Source: Mycolicibacter sp. MU0102 (GTDB lineage: Bacteria; Actinomycetota; Actinomycetes; Mycobacteriales; Mycobacteriaceae). Taken from it: a stretch of DNA of 64,000 nt. The stretch is taken from NCBI RefSeq assembly GCF_963378105.1, contig NZ_OY726398.1, positions 1,302,001 through 1,366,000 on the forward strand. The letters run 5' to 3'. Below are positions 41,512 to 49,533 of the stretch, in pieces; the stretch's first letter is position 1; the number at the start of each line of letters is the position of its first letter. A model generated the notes under the pieces. That model ran no database searches. It saw only the letters and a program-made list of their open reading frames with translations, and had not been told where the DNA came from. The position numbers and the translations under genes are program-made.

Positions 41512-42015
41512 CTATTGCGCCGCATGCCCTCCACCGGCCAACTCACGTAGCTCCGCTACCGCTTCATCCGCCGTCGGCGCGCTCTCGGGATCGATCAGTG
41601 ACTGAATCATCATGCCCAGCACCACTGCCAGAGCGACCGAGCCGCCCATCTCGGCCCGCGCGCGTTGTTGGCCTTCGGCGAGACGTGCACGCAGTTCGTC
41701 GTTGCGTTGGGCTTGCACGATCGCTTCCAGATGCGATGTCCACAGTGCCTTGTCGGTGGTAAAGGACTCCAGCACCGCCTGCCATCGCTCCACTGCCGTG
41801 GCGTGCTGCCCGTCGGGGGACATGCGGGCGTCGAGCTCGTCGAGCTCTTCGAAGAGGGCCTGCACCAGAAGTCGCTCGCGGCTGCCGAAGTGGTAGCCGA
41901 TGGCGGCATGGCTGACACCGGCCGCCGCGGCGATGTCGCGCACCGTCGTATTGGCCCAGCCCCGTTCGACGAGGCAGCGCTTGGCGCCCTCCAGCAGATC
42001 CTCACGGTTGCCCAT
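41512..42015 (-). CDS. TetR-family repressor of the flavin monooxygenase gene
   Basis: 167 residues, short for TetR because the C-terminal domain is compact. The HTH lies at about residues 22-50 (TTVRDIAAAAGVSHAAIGYHFGSRERLL). It diverges from the HsaA-like gene; the 136-bp spacer contains a perfect 16-bp palindrome and a tandem 13-bp repeat over the divergent promoter. On the minus strand TTGTGC (42045-42050) and TAACCT (42022-42027) are 17 bp apart and end 6 bases before the ATG, so its own mRNA is probably leaderless. Confidence 0.92.
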   Translation of the reverse strand: MGNREDLLEGAKRCLVERGWANTTVRDIAAAAGVSHAAIGYHFGSRERLLVQALFEELDELDARMSPDGQHATAVERWQAVLESFTTDKALWTSHLEAIVQAQRNDELRARLAEGQQRARAEMGGSVALAVVLGMMIQSLIDPESAPTADEAVAELRELAGGGHAAQ

Positions 42016-42021
42016 GAAGGC

Positions 42022-42098
42022 AGGTTAGCCAGGTGAGAACCGTTGCACAAATGGATTGACCATATGGATTGACCATTTGGTCAAATCGGAGGTACGGT
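42022..42098. promoter_or_regulatory. Divergent promoter/operator of tetR and the monooxygenase gene
   Basis: ATGGATTGACCAT is repeated exactly head-to-tail (42051-42063, 42064-42076). TTGACCA-TT-TGGTCAA (42069-42084) is a perfect palindrome. The palindrome covers the plus-strand -35 TTGACC (42069-42074); the matching -10 TACGGT (42093-42098) is 18 bp on. A repressor bound here would block the monooxygenase promoter. Confidence 0.65.
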
Positions 42099-42151
42099 AC
42101 TGAAACCAACGGAGCCCGCAGTGGGTTCCGCCAGATCAGGAGGTACCGGTA

Positions 42152-43327
42152 ATGGCGCACGAAGTTGTCGAGCGGGTCGAGCAGATCGCCGCCCAGCTGG
42201 CCGGTACCGCCGACGACAGCGAACGGCTCGGCAAGCTCTCCGAGCAGTCAGTGGCGCTGATTCGCCAGGCCGGCGTGATGCGGATGCTGCAGCCGACCGA
42301 CTTCGGCGGCTACGCGGCCCACCCGCGCGACTTCGCCGAGGCTGTCATGGCGGTGGCCAAGCACTGCGGCTCCACCGGCTGGGTGTGCGGCGTCGGGGGA
42401 GTGCACCCCTGGGAGATGGCGCTGATGGACCGCCGGCTGCAAGCCGAGATCTGGGCCGAGGACCCCGACACCTGGATCGCGTCCCCCTATGCCGCACAAG
42501 GTGTTGCGACCCCGGTCGAGGGCGGTTATCGGTTGAGTGGGCGGTGGAACTTCTCCTCGGGCACCGATCACTGCAGCTGGATCTTCCTGGGCGCGCGCGT
42601 CGGTGGAGGCGAGGGTGGGCCGCCGAAAGTGCTGCACGTCGTTTTGCCGCGCGGCGACTACACCATCGTCGAGGACTCCTGGGACGTCATCGGCCTGTCG
42701 GGCACCGGCAGCAAGGACATCATTGTCGAGGGCGCCTTCATCCCGGACTACCGCACCATCGACTTCGACCATGTCGCCTCCGGTGCCAGCGCCGCCGAGG
42801 CGGCCGGGCGCACCGAGACGGTCTACAAACTGCCTTTCTGGACGATGTTCCCGCTGGGGATCACCGCCGCGCTCATCGGGATCACCGAGGGCGCGCTGGC
42901 AGCGCATCTGGACTATCAGCGCGACCGGGTGGCCGCCACCGGCACCAAAATCAAAGACGACCCGTATGTGCTCTACGCGATCTCGGAGGCCGCCGCGGAG
43001 ATCGCCGCCTCCCGTGTACAGCTTCTGGACGGCATCAGCAGAATGTACGACCTCGCCGACGCCGGTAAGGAGATCAGCTTTGAAGATCGCTCACTGGTGC
43101 GGCGCAACCAGATTCGCTGCGCCTGGCGGGCCGTTGCCGCCGCCGATGCGATCTTCGCCCGCTCCGGGGGCAACGCCGCACGCCGGAACAATCCGCTGCA
43201 ACGGTTCTGGCGCGACGCCCACGTCGGGCTGGGGCACGCCATCCAGACCCCGGGCACTATCTATCACTCCAGCGCGCTGACGGTCATGGGCGTGGAACCG
43301 TCGCCGGCATTGCGGGCGATGATCTGA
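42152..43327 (+). CDS. HsaA-like flavin-dependent monooxygenase (acyl-CoA dehydrogenase fold)
   Basis: 391 residues from ATG 42152 with AGGAGGT upstream. The protein has the acyl-CoA dehydrogenase fold but the motifs of two-component flavin monooxygenases: RQAGVMRMLQPTDFGGYAAHPRDFAEAVMAVAKHCGSTGWVCGVGG, GYRLSGRWNFSSGTDHCSWIFLGA and SWDVIGLSGTGSKDI. The last part (NPLQRFWRDAHVGLGHAIQTPGTIYHSSALTVMG) matches the HsaA/HpaB-C2 group. These enzymes hydroxylate phenols, for example in steroid or hydroxyphenylacetate breakdown, using reduced flavin from a separate reductase, which is not encoded here. The TetR operator suggests induction by an aromatic or acyl substrate. Confidence 0.9.
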   Translation: MAHEVVERVEQIAAQLAGTADDSERLGKLSEQSVALIRQAGVMRMLQPTDFGGYAAHPRDFAEAVMAVAKHCGSTGWVCGVGGVHPWEMALMDRRLQAEIWAEDPDTWIASPYAAQGVATPVEGGYRLSGRWNFSSGTDHCSWIFLGARVGGGEGGPPKVLHVVLPRGDYTIVEDSWDVIGLSGTGSKDIIVEGAFIPDYRTIDFDHVASGASAAEAAGRTETVYKLPFWTMFPLGITAALIGITEGALAAHLDYQRDRVAATGTKIKDDPYVLYAISEAAAEIAASRVQLLDGISRMYDLADAGKEISFEDRSLVRRNQIRCAWRAVAAADAIFARSGGNAARRNNPLQRFWRDAHVGLGHAIQTPGTIYHSSALTVMGVEPSPALRAMI

Positions 43328-43339
43328 GCCTGCGACGAC

Positions 43340-43393
43340 CCGATACTACGGTTACTACGCATAGCGAACATTACGTTGTAAGCGTAGTATCGG
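43340..43393. promoter_or_regulatory. Operator-like inverted repeat before the RES/partner operon
   Basis: CCGATACTACG (43340-43350) and CGTAGTATCGG (43383-43393) are perfect inverted copies. An inner ACTACGC (43354-43360) also pairs with GCGTAGT (43382-43388). The right arm includes TAGTAT (43385-43390), a likely -10. This arrangement fits an autoregulated toxin-antitoxin promoter. Confidence 0.6.
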
Positions 43394-43414
43394 ATCGAGG
43401 TTGGACCCGTCGAC

Positions 43415-44311
43415 GTGAAGACCGCAGCGGCGGATGTTCCAGGCGCCGAGCAAGTGGAGGAGGCGGCGGTGGAGCCTATTTCCGGCACGGCCGACACCGG
43501 CGGCGGTGGGCTGCAAGGACACACTCGCCGAGAGTGGCGGATCGTGTTCGGCCCGCTGTCAAAGCGGGCGACGGGACCCGACGCCGAAACCGCTGAGGCC
43601 AAGATCTCTGAGGGAGGCGGCGAAGCCGTGTTGCGGCTCGAACTGCCGCCCGGGATCGATGCGCCGGAGGACGTGGCCGTCGAGCTCGAGGACGGCACCT
43701 TGGTGGTTCGGCTTGGGGGTCTGGCCGTCGAGCAGCCCGCTTCGGTGCGCGAAGTAGCCGAGGAATCCGCTGTGGTGGACGTGGAACAGGCGGCGCCGGT
43801 GCCGGTCGAACTCCTTACGCAGCTGGCCGCCGCCGTCGAGGCGCAGCGCGGCATCCTCCGCGAAATCGGGGCAGCGGCAGGGCTTTCGCAACGCGAGCGC
43901 GTGACGCTACCGACGGCCACCGGAACGCTGGAGTACACGCTGCCGTTCGAGCCGGAGGAGACCTACAGTCCGGGGGCGGTGAGCGCCATTTTGTCGCCAA
44001 GCGGCAAGTCGCATCGGTCGATCGCGCAGGACCGACGCCGCGCCCACGAACTGCTGGGCGTCAAGATCGGCAATCAATATCGATATCCCAAGTTCCAGAT
44101 TGACCAGACGCGTCAGCAGATTCGCCCCATCGTCGCCTATGCGAACCGGCAGCTGGAATGCGACGAAGACCCGTGGGGAACGCTGGACTGGTGGTACAGC
44201 CCAGATCAGGGCCTTGATGATCGGCGTCCGATCGACATGGTCGAAAGCGGTGAACTGACTGAGGATCTGGTGGACCTCGCGATCCAACTCGGTCAACAGG
44301 GCATGGATTGA
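43415..44311 (+). CDS. Large RES-toxin partner protein with C-terminal MbcA/ParS/Xre-like domain
   Basis: 298 residues from GTG 43415, about 2.5 times the size of a normal MbcA antitoxin. Residues about 38-105 include LRLELPPGIDAPEDVAVELEDGTLVVRL, which resembles the strand pattern of Hsp20/alpha-crystallin domains (weak). A predicted helix follows (VPVELLTQLAAAVEAQRGILREIGAAAGL). Residues about 190-298 look like the helical DNA-binding and toxin-binding antitoxin module: SPSGKSHRSIAQDRRRAHELLGVKIGNQYRYPKFQID, then ANRQLECDEDPWGTLDWWYSPDQGLDDRRPIDMVESGELTEDLVDLA. The second block is typical of Xre/MbcA/ParS antitoxins. It precedes a RES gene by 3 bases. The N-terminal half is unexplained. Confidence 0.75.
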   Translation: MKTAAADVPGAEQVEEAAVEPISGTADTGGGGLQGHTRREWRIVFGPLSKRATGPDAETAEAKISEGGGEAVLRLELPPGIDAPEDVAVELEDGTLVVRLGGLAVEQPASVREVAEESAVVDVEQAAPVPVELLTQLAAAVEAQRGILREIGAAAGLSQRERVTLPTATGTLEYTLPFEPEETYSPGAVSAILSPSGKSHRSIAQDRRRAHELLGVKIGNQYRYPKFQIDQTRQQIRPIVAYANRQLECDEDPWGTLDWWYSPDQGLDDRRPIDMVESGELTEDLVDLAIQLGQQGMD

Positions 44312-44314
44312 GCG

Positions 44315-44965
44315 ATGCCGACCAATCGGTACAACGGACGCCCCGCTGACGTCGAGACCGTCCCCAAAGGCGCCGAGCTGTACCGGATCATGGCGGCCGA
44401 TGCGTCATATGCGGCGAACTCGTTCAACATGAGCCCACGGCCGTTGGCCCATCCCAAGCAAGGCCGTTTCGAGCCTGCCGACCCCAGGCTCGGCGGATAC
44501 ATCTACGTCGCCGACACACTGGCCGGCGCGGTCGCCGAGGGTGTCTTGCGCAACCAGACGATCTCCAAAGAGGGTGTGGTGCGACGACCCTGGCTGGTCA
44601 ACAAGAAGCTCGTCCGATTGCGTCTTGGCGGCGATGTCACGGTGGCATCGGTGTACGGCTCGGCTGCGACCAAACTCAACCTGGACACCGCGTTGCTGTG
44701 CGGCGGTGTCAGCCAGTATTCGCAGACCCGCGAGACCGGCACGAAGATCCTGCTCAAGACGAAGCCCGCGTTCGGCATGCGGTACCGCTGTCGCAACCAT
44801 GACAACTTGACGTCGCTGATGCTCATCACACGAAAAGAGCCCGCGCCGTCGCTGACCCTCATCGACGAGGTGAACATCTTCTTCGATAAGCGGGGCAGAG
44901 ATTTGATCCTTGATGTACTTCTCGCGGAGTTCCAGCTGCAGTACACGGGGTTGCTGCCCACCTGA
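44315..44965 (+). CDS. RES-domain protein (MbcT-like NAD+-consuming toxin)
   Basis: 216 residues from ATG 44315, 3 bases after the partner gene. The RES domain is recognised from the first Arg (ELYRIMA), GRFEPADPRLGGYIYVADTLAGAVAEGVLRN with the second Arg and the Glu, and a Ser in the CGGVSQYSQTRE region, which is the likely third family residue. Family toxins such as MbcT degrade NAD+ by phosphorolysis and kill or arrest the cell unless bound by their antitoxin. The domain seems complete. The region is not in the M. tuberculosis backbone at this position, which fits a mobile or accessory toxin-antitoxin unit. Confidence 0.85.
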   Translation: MPTNRYNGRPADVETVPKGAELYRIMAADASYAANSFNMSPRPLAHPKQGRFEPADPRLGGYIYVADTLAGAVAEGVLRNQTISKEGVVRRPWLVNKKLVRLRLGGDVTVASVYGSAATKLNLDTALLCGGVSQYSQTRETGTKILLKTKPAFGMRYRCRNHDNLTSLMLITRKEPAPSLTLIDEVNIFFDKRGRDLILDVLLAEFQLQYTGLLPT

Positions 44966-45326
44966 CTGTGGCGGAGGGACCCGCCGGGCTGCTTCGTTGC
45001 GATCCCAGCTAACTTCCAGCACCGCGAAGCGGGCGCGCGTCGGCGTGAAAGCTTCGCTGGGAGTTGCCGCTTGGCCGACGTGGGCCTCCAAACAGACCGC
45101 GAGTTTGCTTTCTCAGCAGCTACTTGGATCGTATGACGTTCCAGTAGATAGGCCCAGCTAGATGGGCATGCGTCCGGCGGGTGCAATAGGCGATAGCGCG
45201 GTGATTAGCCCCCGACGACCAGGGGAAATGGTTACCGGCGGGTAGCTTTGCTGGGTCGAAAATTGGCGCTAATTATTAGCCGCACAGGATTCTAATGGGG
45301 ATCTAGCAGGGATTATATGTCCTAGA

Positions 45327-45342
45327 TGTGATTGTCATCACT
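45327..45342. promoter_or_regulatory. CRP-like (cAMP receptor) binding site
   Basis: TGTGA-TTGTCA-TCACT differs from the mycobacterial/E. coli CRP consensus TGTGA-N6-TCACA only at the last base. Its centre is about 84 bp upstream of the predicted transcription start of the porin gene, a position suitable for activation. Confidence 0.55.
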
Positions 45343-45382
45343 CTGATTTAGAGGCCAAAATCAGGAAATCGTTATTTTTCTC

Positions 45383-45412
45383 TGGACATCGCAAGTTAAT
45401 GCGGAGTATTTT
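45383..45412 (+). promoter_or_regulatory. Promoter of the GjpA-like gene
   Basis: TGGACA (45383-45388) and TATTTT (45407-45412) are 18 bp apart. The predicted start near 45419 gives a leader of about 86 bases ending in the ribosome-binding site AAGGAGAC. Confidence 0.55.
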
Positions 45413-45504
45413 CGCCTTGTTCATGTCGGCAGTTGCCGGGCAGGGCGACCGTCGGGATGTGTCGGGCTTACGCAACACGCGGAGCACAACATAAGGAGAC
45501 GGTC

Positions 45505-46656
45505 GTGCAGCAAACTCTTCGTCCCTACGTTACCGCCGGCATCGCGATGGTCGGGAGCGGCTTGATCGCGGTCACGCCGGTGGCCACCCCGGCGGCAGAA
45601 CTCTCGGTCGTCCGGGATGTGGCGCTGATCGCCGACGGCGGCATCGTCGGCGGCCTGCTCGGGACGTGGCAGGACGTGTGGAACGAAACCTCGGACAACG
45701 TGTCCCGGCTTATGCAGAACTACTACCTGGCCCCGAACGTCAGCTTCCAGCAGTTCCTGGCCAACCAGGGCGACTTCTGGCAGCAGGTGTTCGACGACCC
45801 CACGAAGCTCAACAGTGTCATGGCGCAGATGCAGGACAACCTGGAGAAGGTGCTGACCGGCTACTCGCTGGGGGGTGCGTCCGACGAAACCATCGCGACC
45901 GTGCATAACCACATGCTCAGCGCGGGCGATGGTGCCAGCGACTTCCTCGGCCACATCGGGCTGGTCTCGCTGCTGCCGCAGTTCCTGCCGGCCGGTATCG
46001 ACCCCGCGATGGTGACACCGATCGTCAACTTCCTGTCGTCACCGCTGAGCGGGATGCTGATGGGCATGATCGGCCCGGGCATCAGCCCGTGGGTGGCGCT
46101 GATCAACAGCATCGAAGCGAACGACAGTTTCACCGACACCCTGGCCAACATGTCCGGAGCGTTCCTCAACGGCGCGACATTGAACCTGGATTCATTGCTG
46201 CCACTGATCAACCACGCCGGATTCTTCCCGCCGGGGCTGAGCATGGAACACCTCGACATCGCGTTCGGCGGGTTGCTCACCCCGGGCACGGTGGCCGTCG
46301 GCCCCTATGAGGTGCTGGGCACCGGCGGGCAGGTCGTCGATTCGGTTCCCGCAGTGGGTGGCTCGATCTTCAACAGCATCGGCCTCGACCTGGGCGGCGT
46401 GCCCCTGCTCGGCAGTCTGAGCATCAACAGTCAGGCGATCGGGCCGATCGGGGCCTGGCTGGCCTGGGACCAGACCGTCGGTGCGCTGCTTGGCTCCGGC
46501 TGGGACGGCAAGGGGCCTGTCGTGGTCACTCCACCCGGAGCCGGGATCGACCTACCCAACGTTCCGGACGTCCCGGCCCCCGACATCAGCGACGTCGATC
46601 CTGGGGCGAGCCTGTCCACCGACTGGCTGGGCGACTTCTTCGGCCTCTTCAGCTGA
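45505..46656 (+). CDS. GjpA-like putative outer membrane porin / exported protein
   Basis: 383 residues from GTG 45505. AAGGAGAC at 45493-45500 fixes this start rather than upstream in-frame codons. The N-terminus QQTLRPYVTAGIAMVGSGLIAVTPVATPAAELSVVRDVALIA is the usual start of mycobacterial proteins annotated as GjpA (Gordonia jacobaea porin A) homologues. The remainder is a helical region followed by Gly/Leu-rich segments and a Pro/Asp-rich end (PNVPDVPAPDISDVDPGA) before a closing Trp/Phe-rich stretch. The signal lacks a lipobox. The porin role is by family annotation, not by visible barrel signature. The PGRS gene follows after 73 bp and may be co-transcribed. Confidence 0.65.
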   Translation: MQQTLRPYVTAGIAMVGSGLIAVTPVATPAAELSVVRDVALIADGGIVGGLLGTWQDVWNETSDNVSRLMQNYYLAPNVSFQQFLANQGDFWQQVFDDPTKLNSVMAQMQDNLEKVLTGYSLGGASDETIATVHNHMLSAGDGASDFLGHIGLVSLLPQFLPAGIDPAMVTPIVNFLSSPLSGMLMGMIGPGISPWVALINSIEANDSFTDTLANMSGAFLNGATLNLDSLLPLINHAGFFPPGLSMEHLDIAFGGLLTPGTVAVGPYEVLGTGGQVVDSVPAVGGSIFNSIGLDLGGVPLLGSLSINSQAIGPIGAWLAWDQTVGALLGSGWDGKGPVVVTPPGAGIDLPNVPDVPAPDISDVDPGASLSTDWLGDFFGLFS

Positions 46657-46729
46657 TTCGACTCCGTGACTCGACCCCAGATCCCAATTACTCGATAGCA
46701 CTGCTTTCACATAGGAGAGGTGTTCGCAC

Positions 46730-49477
46730 ATGACTCAGCACAGCAGCAGCCGAAGTGGCCATCGCGGTAAGCGGGTGATCGGTGCCGGCAGCGCGGTGGG
46801 CGCGTTCCTGGCATTCGGGATGGCGCCGATGGTGAGTGCGCCGGCTGCCCAGGCCGATGACTTCGGGCTGGACAATCTGTTCGACCTGTTCTTTGACCCG
46901 TCGCCTGAGGCTGGCGGTTCGGATTGGTGGGCCAACGGACTGGACTGGCTCACCGGCTCCGAGGGTGTGTCGGCGTCGCTGGACCCCGGTGCTGCGGCCG
47001 GTGGGGCCTTCGACATGGCCAGCATCCTCGACCAGTGGTTCTACACCCCGCTGCACACCGGCCTGGAACTGTGGATCAACAGTGACTTCGGCTCGACGGT
47101 CAACGGCTGGATCAACGAACTGGCCGGGGTCTACCTGATCGGCGACGGCGCGGCCGGCACCGCGGAGAACCCCGATGGTGGTGCGGGTGGCCTGTGGTTC
47201 GGTGACGGTGGTGCCGGCTGGGACAGCGACACGGCAGGAGTCGGCGGCGGCAACGGCGGGAATGCCATCGGATGGATCGGCAACGGCGGCGCCGGCGGCG
47301 ACGGGTTCGGCACTGCGGACGGTGGCGACGGTGGAGCCGGCGGCATCTTCATGGGCAACGGCGGCGCGGGTGGCGCCGGTGGCGAGGGTATCGGCGCCAC
47401 GTCTTTTGGCACGGGTAGTGCGGGCGGCAATGGTGGTGACGGCGGCTTCTCGGCGGCCTGGTTCTTCGGTAACGGTGGCGTCGGCGGGGCCGGCGGCAAC
47501 GGGGTTGACGGCGCTAACGGATCCTGGAGCGCGGCAACCAGTCCCGGTGCAGGCCAAGGCGGCGGCAGCGCCGGCTGGGGCGGTGCCGGCGGGCGCAGCG
47601 GCTACATGTTCGGCAGCGGCGGCGACGGTGGCCGCGGCGGAACCGCGGGCAATGGCGGTGACGGCGCTGCGGGCACGACTGAGAACCTCAACGGCGGCAA
47701 CGGCGGCAACGGCGGCTACGCCGGTACCGGCGGCCTCGGCGGCGAGGCCGGGGCACGGGCGTCAGCCGGCGTCTACGGCTCTGCGTTCTACGGACACGCC
47801 GGCAACGCGGGCGCGTCCAGCATCTCCGGGAACGGCGGCGACGGCGGCGACGGCTACAAGGACGGCACCGGCACCTATCTCGGCGACGGCGGCAGGGGCG
47901 GTTCGGGCGGAGATGGGGCACCGTCGTCTGGTGGCAACCCGCGCCTGGGCGTGGACGGTGGTTCGGGCGGCGACGGCGGTAACGGCGGCGTCGGAATCAA
48001 CGGCGGTGCCGGCGGTGACGGTGGCCGGGGCGGCGGCATCAGCAGCGACGCGGTCGCCAACGCCGGCAACGGCGGCAACGGCGGTGCTGGCGGTAACGGC
48101 GCAGCCGGCAATGGCGGCAACGGTGGGGCCGGCGGGGCCGGCGGCACGTCGACCGGTGCCGGCGCCAGCGGCAACGGCGGCAGCGGCGGCAATGGCGGGA
48201 ACGGCACCGCCGACCAATCTCTCAAGACCACGGGCGGGACCGGCGGTGCCGGCGGCGGAAGCAACTTCGGTGGCGTCAGCGGCAACGGCGGCAACGGTGG
48301 ATCGGGTTCGTACGCCGGCGGCAACGGTGGGGCCGGCGGCTCGTCGGTCGGCGCGGGTAACGGCGGTAACGGTGGCGCCGGCGGCAACGCCAGCGGCTGG
48401 AAGGACACCGCGGGTGAGCAGTTCACGGCAGGCACCGTCTTCGGCAAGGGCGGCAACGGCGGTGCCGGTGGCAGTGGCGGCAGCACCGGCGGCTATGGCC
48501 GAAGCGGTGGACTCGGCGGCGACGGCGGTGCCGGCGGTAATGGACCCACCACGGGCGGGATGATCGGCCAGGGCGGTAACGGCGGTGACGGCGGCACCGG
48601 CGGCAGCGGCGCCACAGGCCTCAACGGCAGCCTCGGCGGCGACGGCGGCGCCGGCGGCAATGGCAGCGCGATCGGCGGTAACGGCGGCAACGGCGGTGGG
48701 GGCGGCGGCGCCTTAACCGGTTTGGGGGCCAACGTCACCGGGACTGGCGGCAACGGTGGCAACGGCGGGGCCGGTGGCACCAGCGGCGGCGTGGCAATGC
48801 CCACCAACACGTCCGGCCTGACGAGCCACGCCGGCAACGGCGGCAATGGCGGTTCCGGAGGTATGAGCCAGTTCAATGCGGCCGGTAACGCCGGCAACGG
48901 CGGTGCCGGCGGCAACGCGTCCGGCAACGTCGATGCGGGCAACGGCGGCAACGGCGGTACCGGCGGCATGAGCGGCACCGGGGCCATCGGCAGCAGCTTC
49001 CCGAGCGAGGCCGGCGGCAACGGCGCGACCGGTTACGTCGGCGGCAACGGTGGTGACGGTGGTGCCGGCGGTACGGCGGCGGCCGGGCACGGTGGTGCCG
49101 GCGGTAGCGGCGGTGTCGGAGGTACGGGTGGCACCGGCGGGGCCGGCGGGAACGGCCGAGTCGATGCCAGCGGCAACGGCCTCGACGGCGGCAACGGTGG
49201 CAAGGGTGGCACTGGTGGCGTCGGCGGCAAGGGCGGCGTCGGTGGCGACAGCGCCACTGGCACCGACGGGACCGGCGGCAACGGGGGCACCGGTGGGGCC
49301 GGCGGGACCGGCGGCAACGCCGGCAACGCCGGTGTTCCCACCGGTAGCGGCACAGCTGGTCAGCCCGGCGACCCCGGGACTGGCGGAACAGGGGGAGCCG
49401 GCGGCGGTGCGGGGAGCCCGGGCGGCACGCCAGGTGGCACCGGAGCTACCGGCGCCGACGGTCAGCCGGGCATTTGA
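46730..49477 (+). CDS. PE-less PGRS protein with Sec-type signal
   Basis: 915 residues from ATG 46730 (AGGAGAGG upstream). Residues 1-40 are a signal peptide (GKRVIGAGSAVGAFLAFGMAPMVSAPAAQAD). Residues about 80-165 (ILDQWFYTPLHTGLELWINSDFG, VNGWIN, LIGDGAAGTAENPDGGAGGLWFGDGG) are clearly homologous to the same region of the protein at 25365-29444. The rest is Gly/Asn/Ala-rich GGxGG repeats up to the C-terminus GATGADGQPGI; there is no C-terminal enzyme domain. A signal instead of PE implies Sec rather than ESX-5 export. Likely cell-surface exposed. A strong hairpin follows the stop codon. Confidence 0.9.
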   Translation: MTQHSSSRSGHRGKRVIGAGSAVGAFLAFGMAPMVSAPAAQADDFGLDNLFDLFFDPSPEAGGSDWWANGLDWLTGSEGVSASLDPGAAAGGAFDMASILDQWFYTPLHTGLELWINSDFGSTVNGWINELAGVYLIGDGAAGTAENPDGGAGGLWFGDGGAGWDSDTAGVGGGNGGNAIGWIGNGGAGGDGFGTADGGDGGAGGIFMGNGGAGGAGGEGIGATSFGTGSAGGNGGDGGFSAAWFFGNGGVGGAGGNGVDGANGSWSAATSPGAGQGGGSAGWGGAGGRSGYMFGSGGDGGRGGTAGNGGDGAAGTTENLNGGNGGNGGYAGTGGLGGEAGARASAGVYGSAFYGHAGNAGASSISGNGGDGGDGYKDGTGTYLGDGGRGGSGGDGAPSSGGNPRLGVDGGSGGDGGNGGVGINGGAGGDGGRGGGISSDAVANAGNGGNGGAGGNGAAGNGGNGGAGGAGGTSTGAGASGNGGSGGNGGNGTADQSLKTTGGTGGAGGGSNFGGVSGNGGNGGSGSYAGGNGGAGGSSVGAGNGGNGGAGGNASGWKDTAGEQFTAGTVFGKGGNGGAGGSGGSTGGYGRSGGLGGDGGAGGNGPTTGGMIGQGGNGGDGGTGGSGATGLNGSLGGDGGAGGNGSAIGGNGGNGGGGGGALTGLGANVTGTGGNGGNGGAGGTSGGVAMPTNTSGLTSHAGNGGNGGSGGMSQFNAAGNAGNGGAGGNASGNVDAGNGGNGGTGGMSGTGAIGSSFPSEAGGNGATGYVGGNGGDGGAGGTAAAGHGGAGGSGGVGGTGGTGGAGGNGRVDASGNGLDGGNGGKGGTGGVGGKGGVGGDSATGTDGTGGNGGTGGAGGTGGNAGNAGVPTGSGTAGQPGDPGTGGTGGAGGGAGSPGGTPGGTGATGADGQPGI

Positions 49478-49491
49478 ACCGAGGGGTCAGT

Positions 49492-49528
49492 CGCGGTCGT
49501 CGAGTCCATCACGGACTCGGCGACCGCG
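49492..49528 (+). terminator. Strong bipartite hairpin after the PGRS gene
   Basis: CGCGGTCG/CGACCGCG (49492-49499, 49521-49528) and inner GAGTCC/GGACTC (49502-49507, 49513-49518) pair with a 2-base internal loop and a 5-base loop. It starts 14 bases after the stop codon. Confidence 0.65.
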
Positions 49529-49533
49529 GTCGG

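Larger units (their letters stand above)
44966..45504. other. 539-bp intergenic region, AT-richer, with CRP-like site and promoter
   Basis: No supported gene. The first 200 bases carry only weak reading frames overlapping the RES gene end. From about 45250 the base composition is much more AT-rich than the genome. It contains the 13-bp palindrome GCTAAT-T-ATTAGC (45268-45280), a CRP-like site (45327-45342) and a promoter (45383-45412). Confidence 0.6.

Noticed and set aside
44910..45161. 83-codon plus-strand frame over the end of the RES gene
   Set aside because: It overlaps the RES gene in another frame, has no ribosome-binding site and no recognisable domain.
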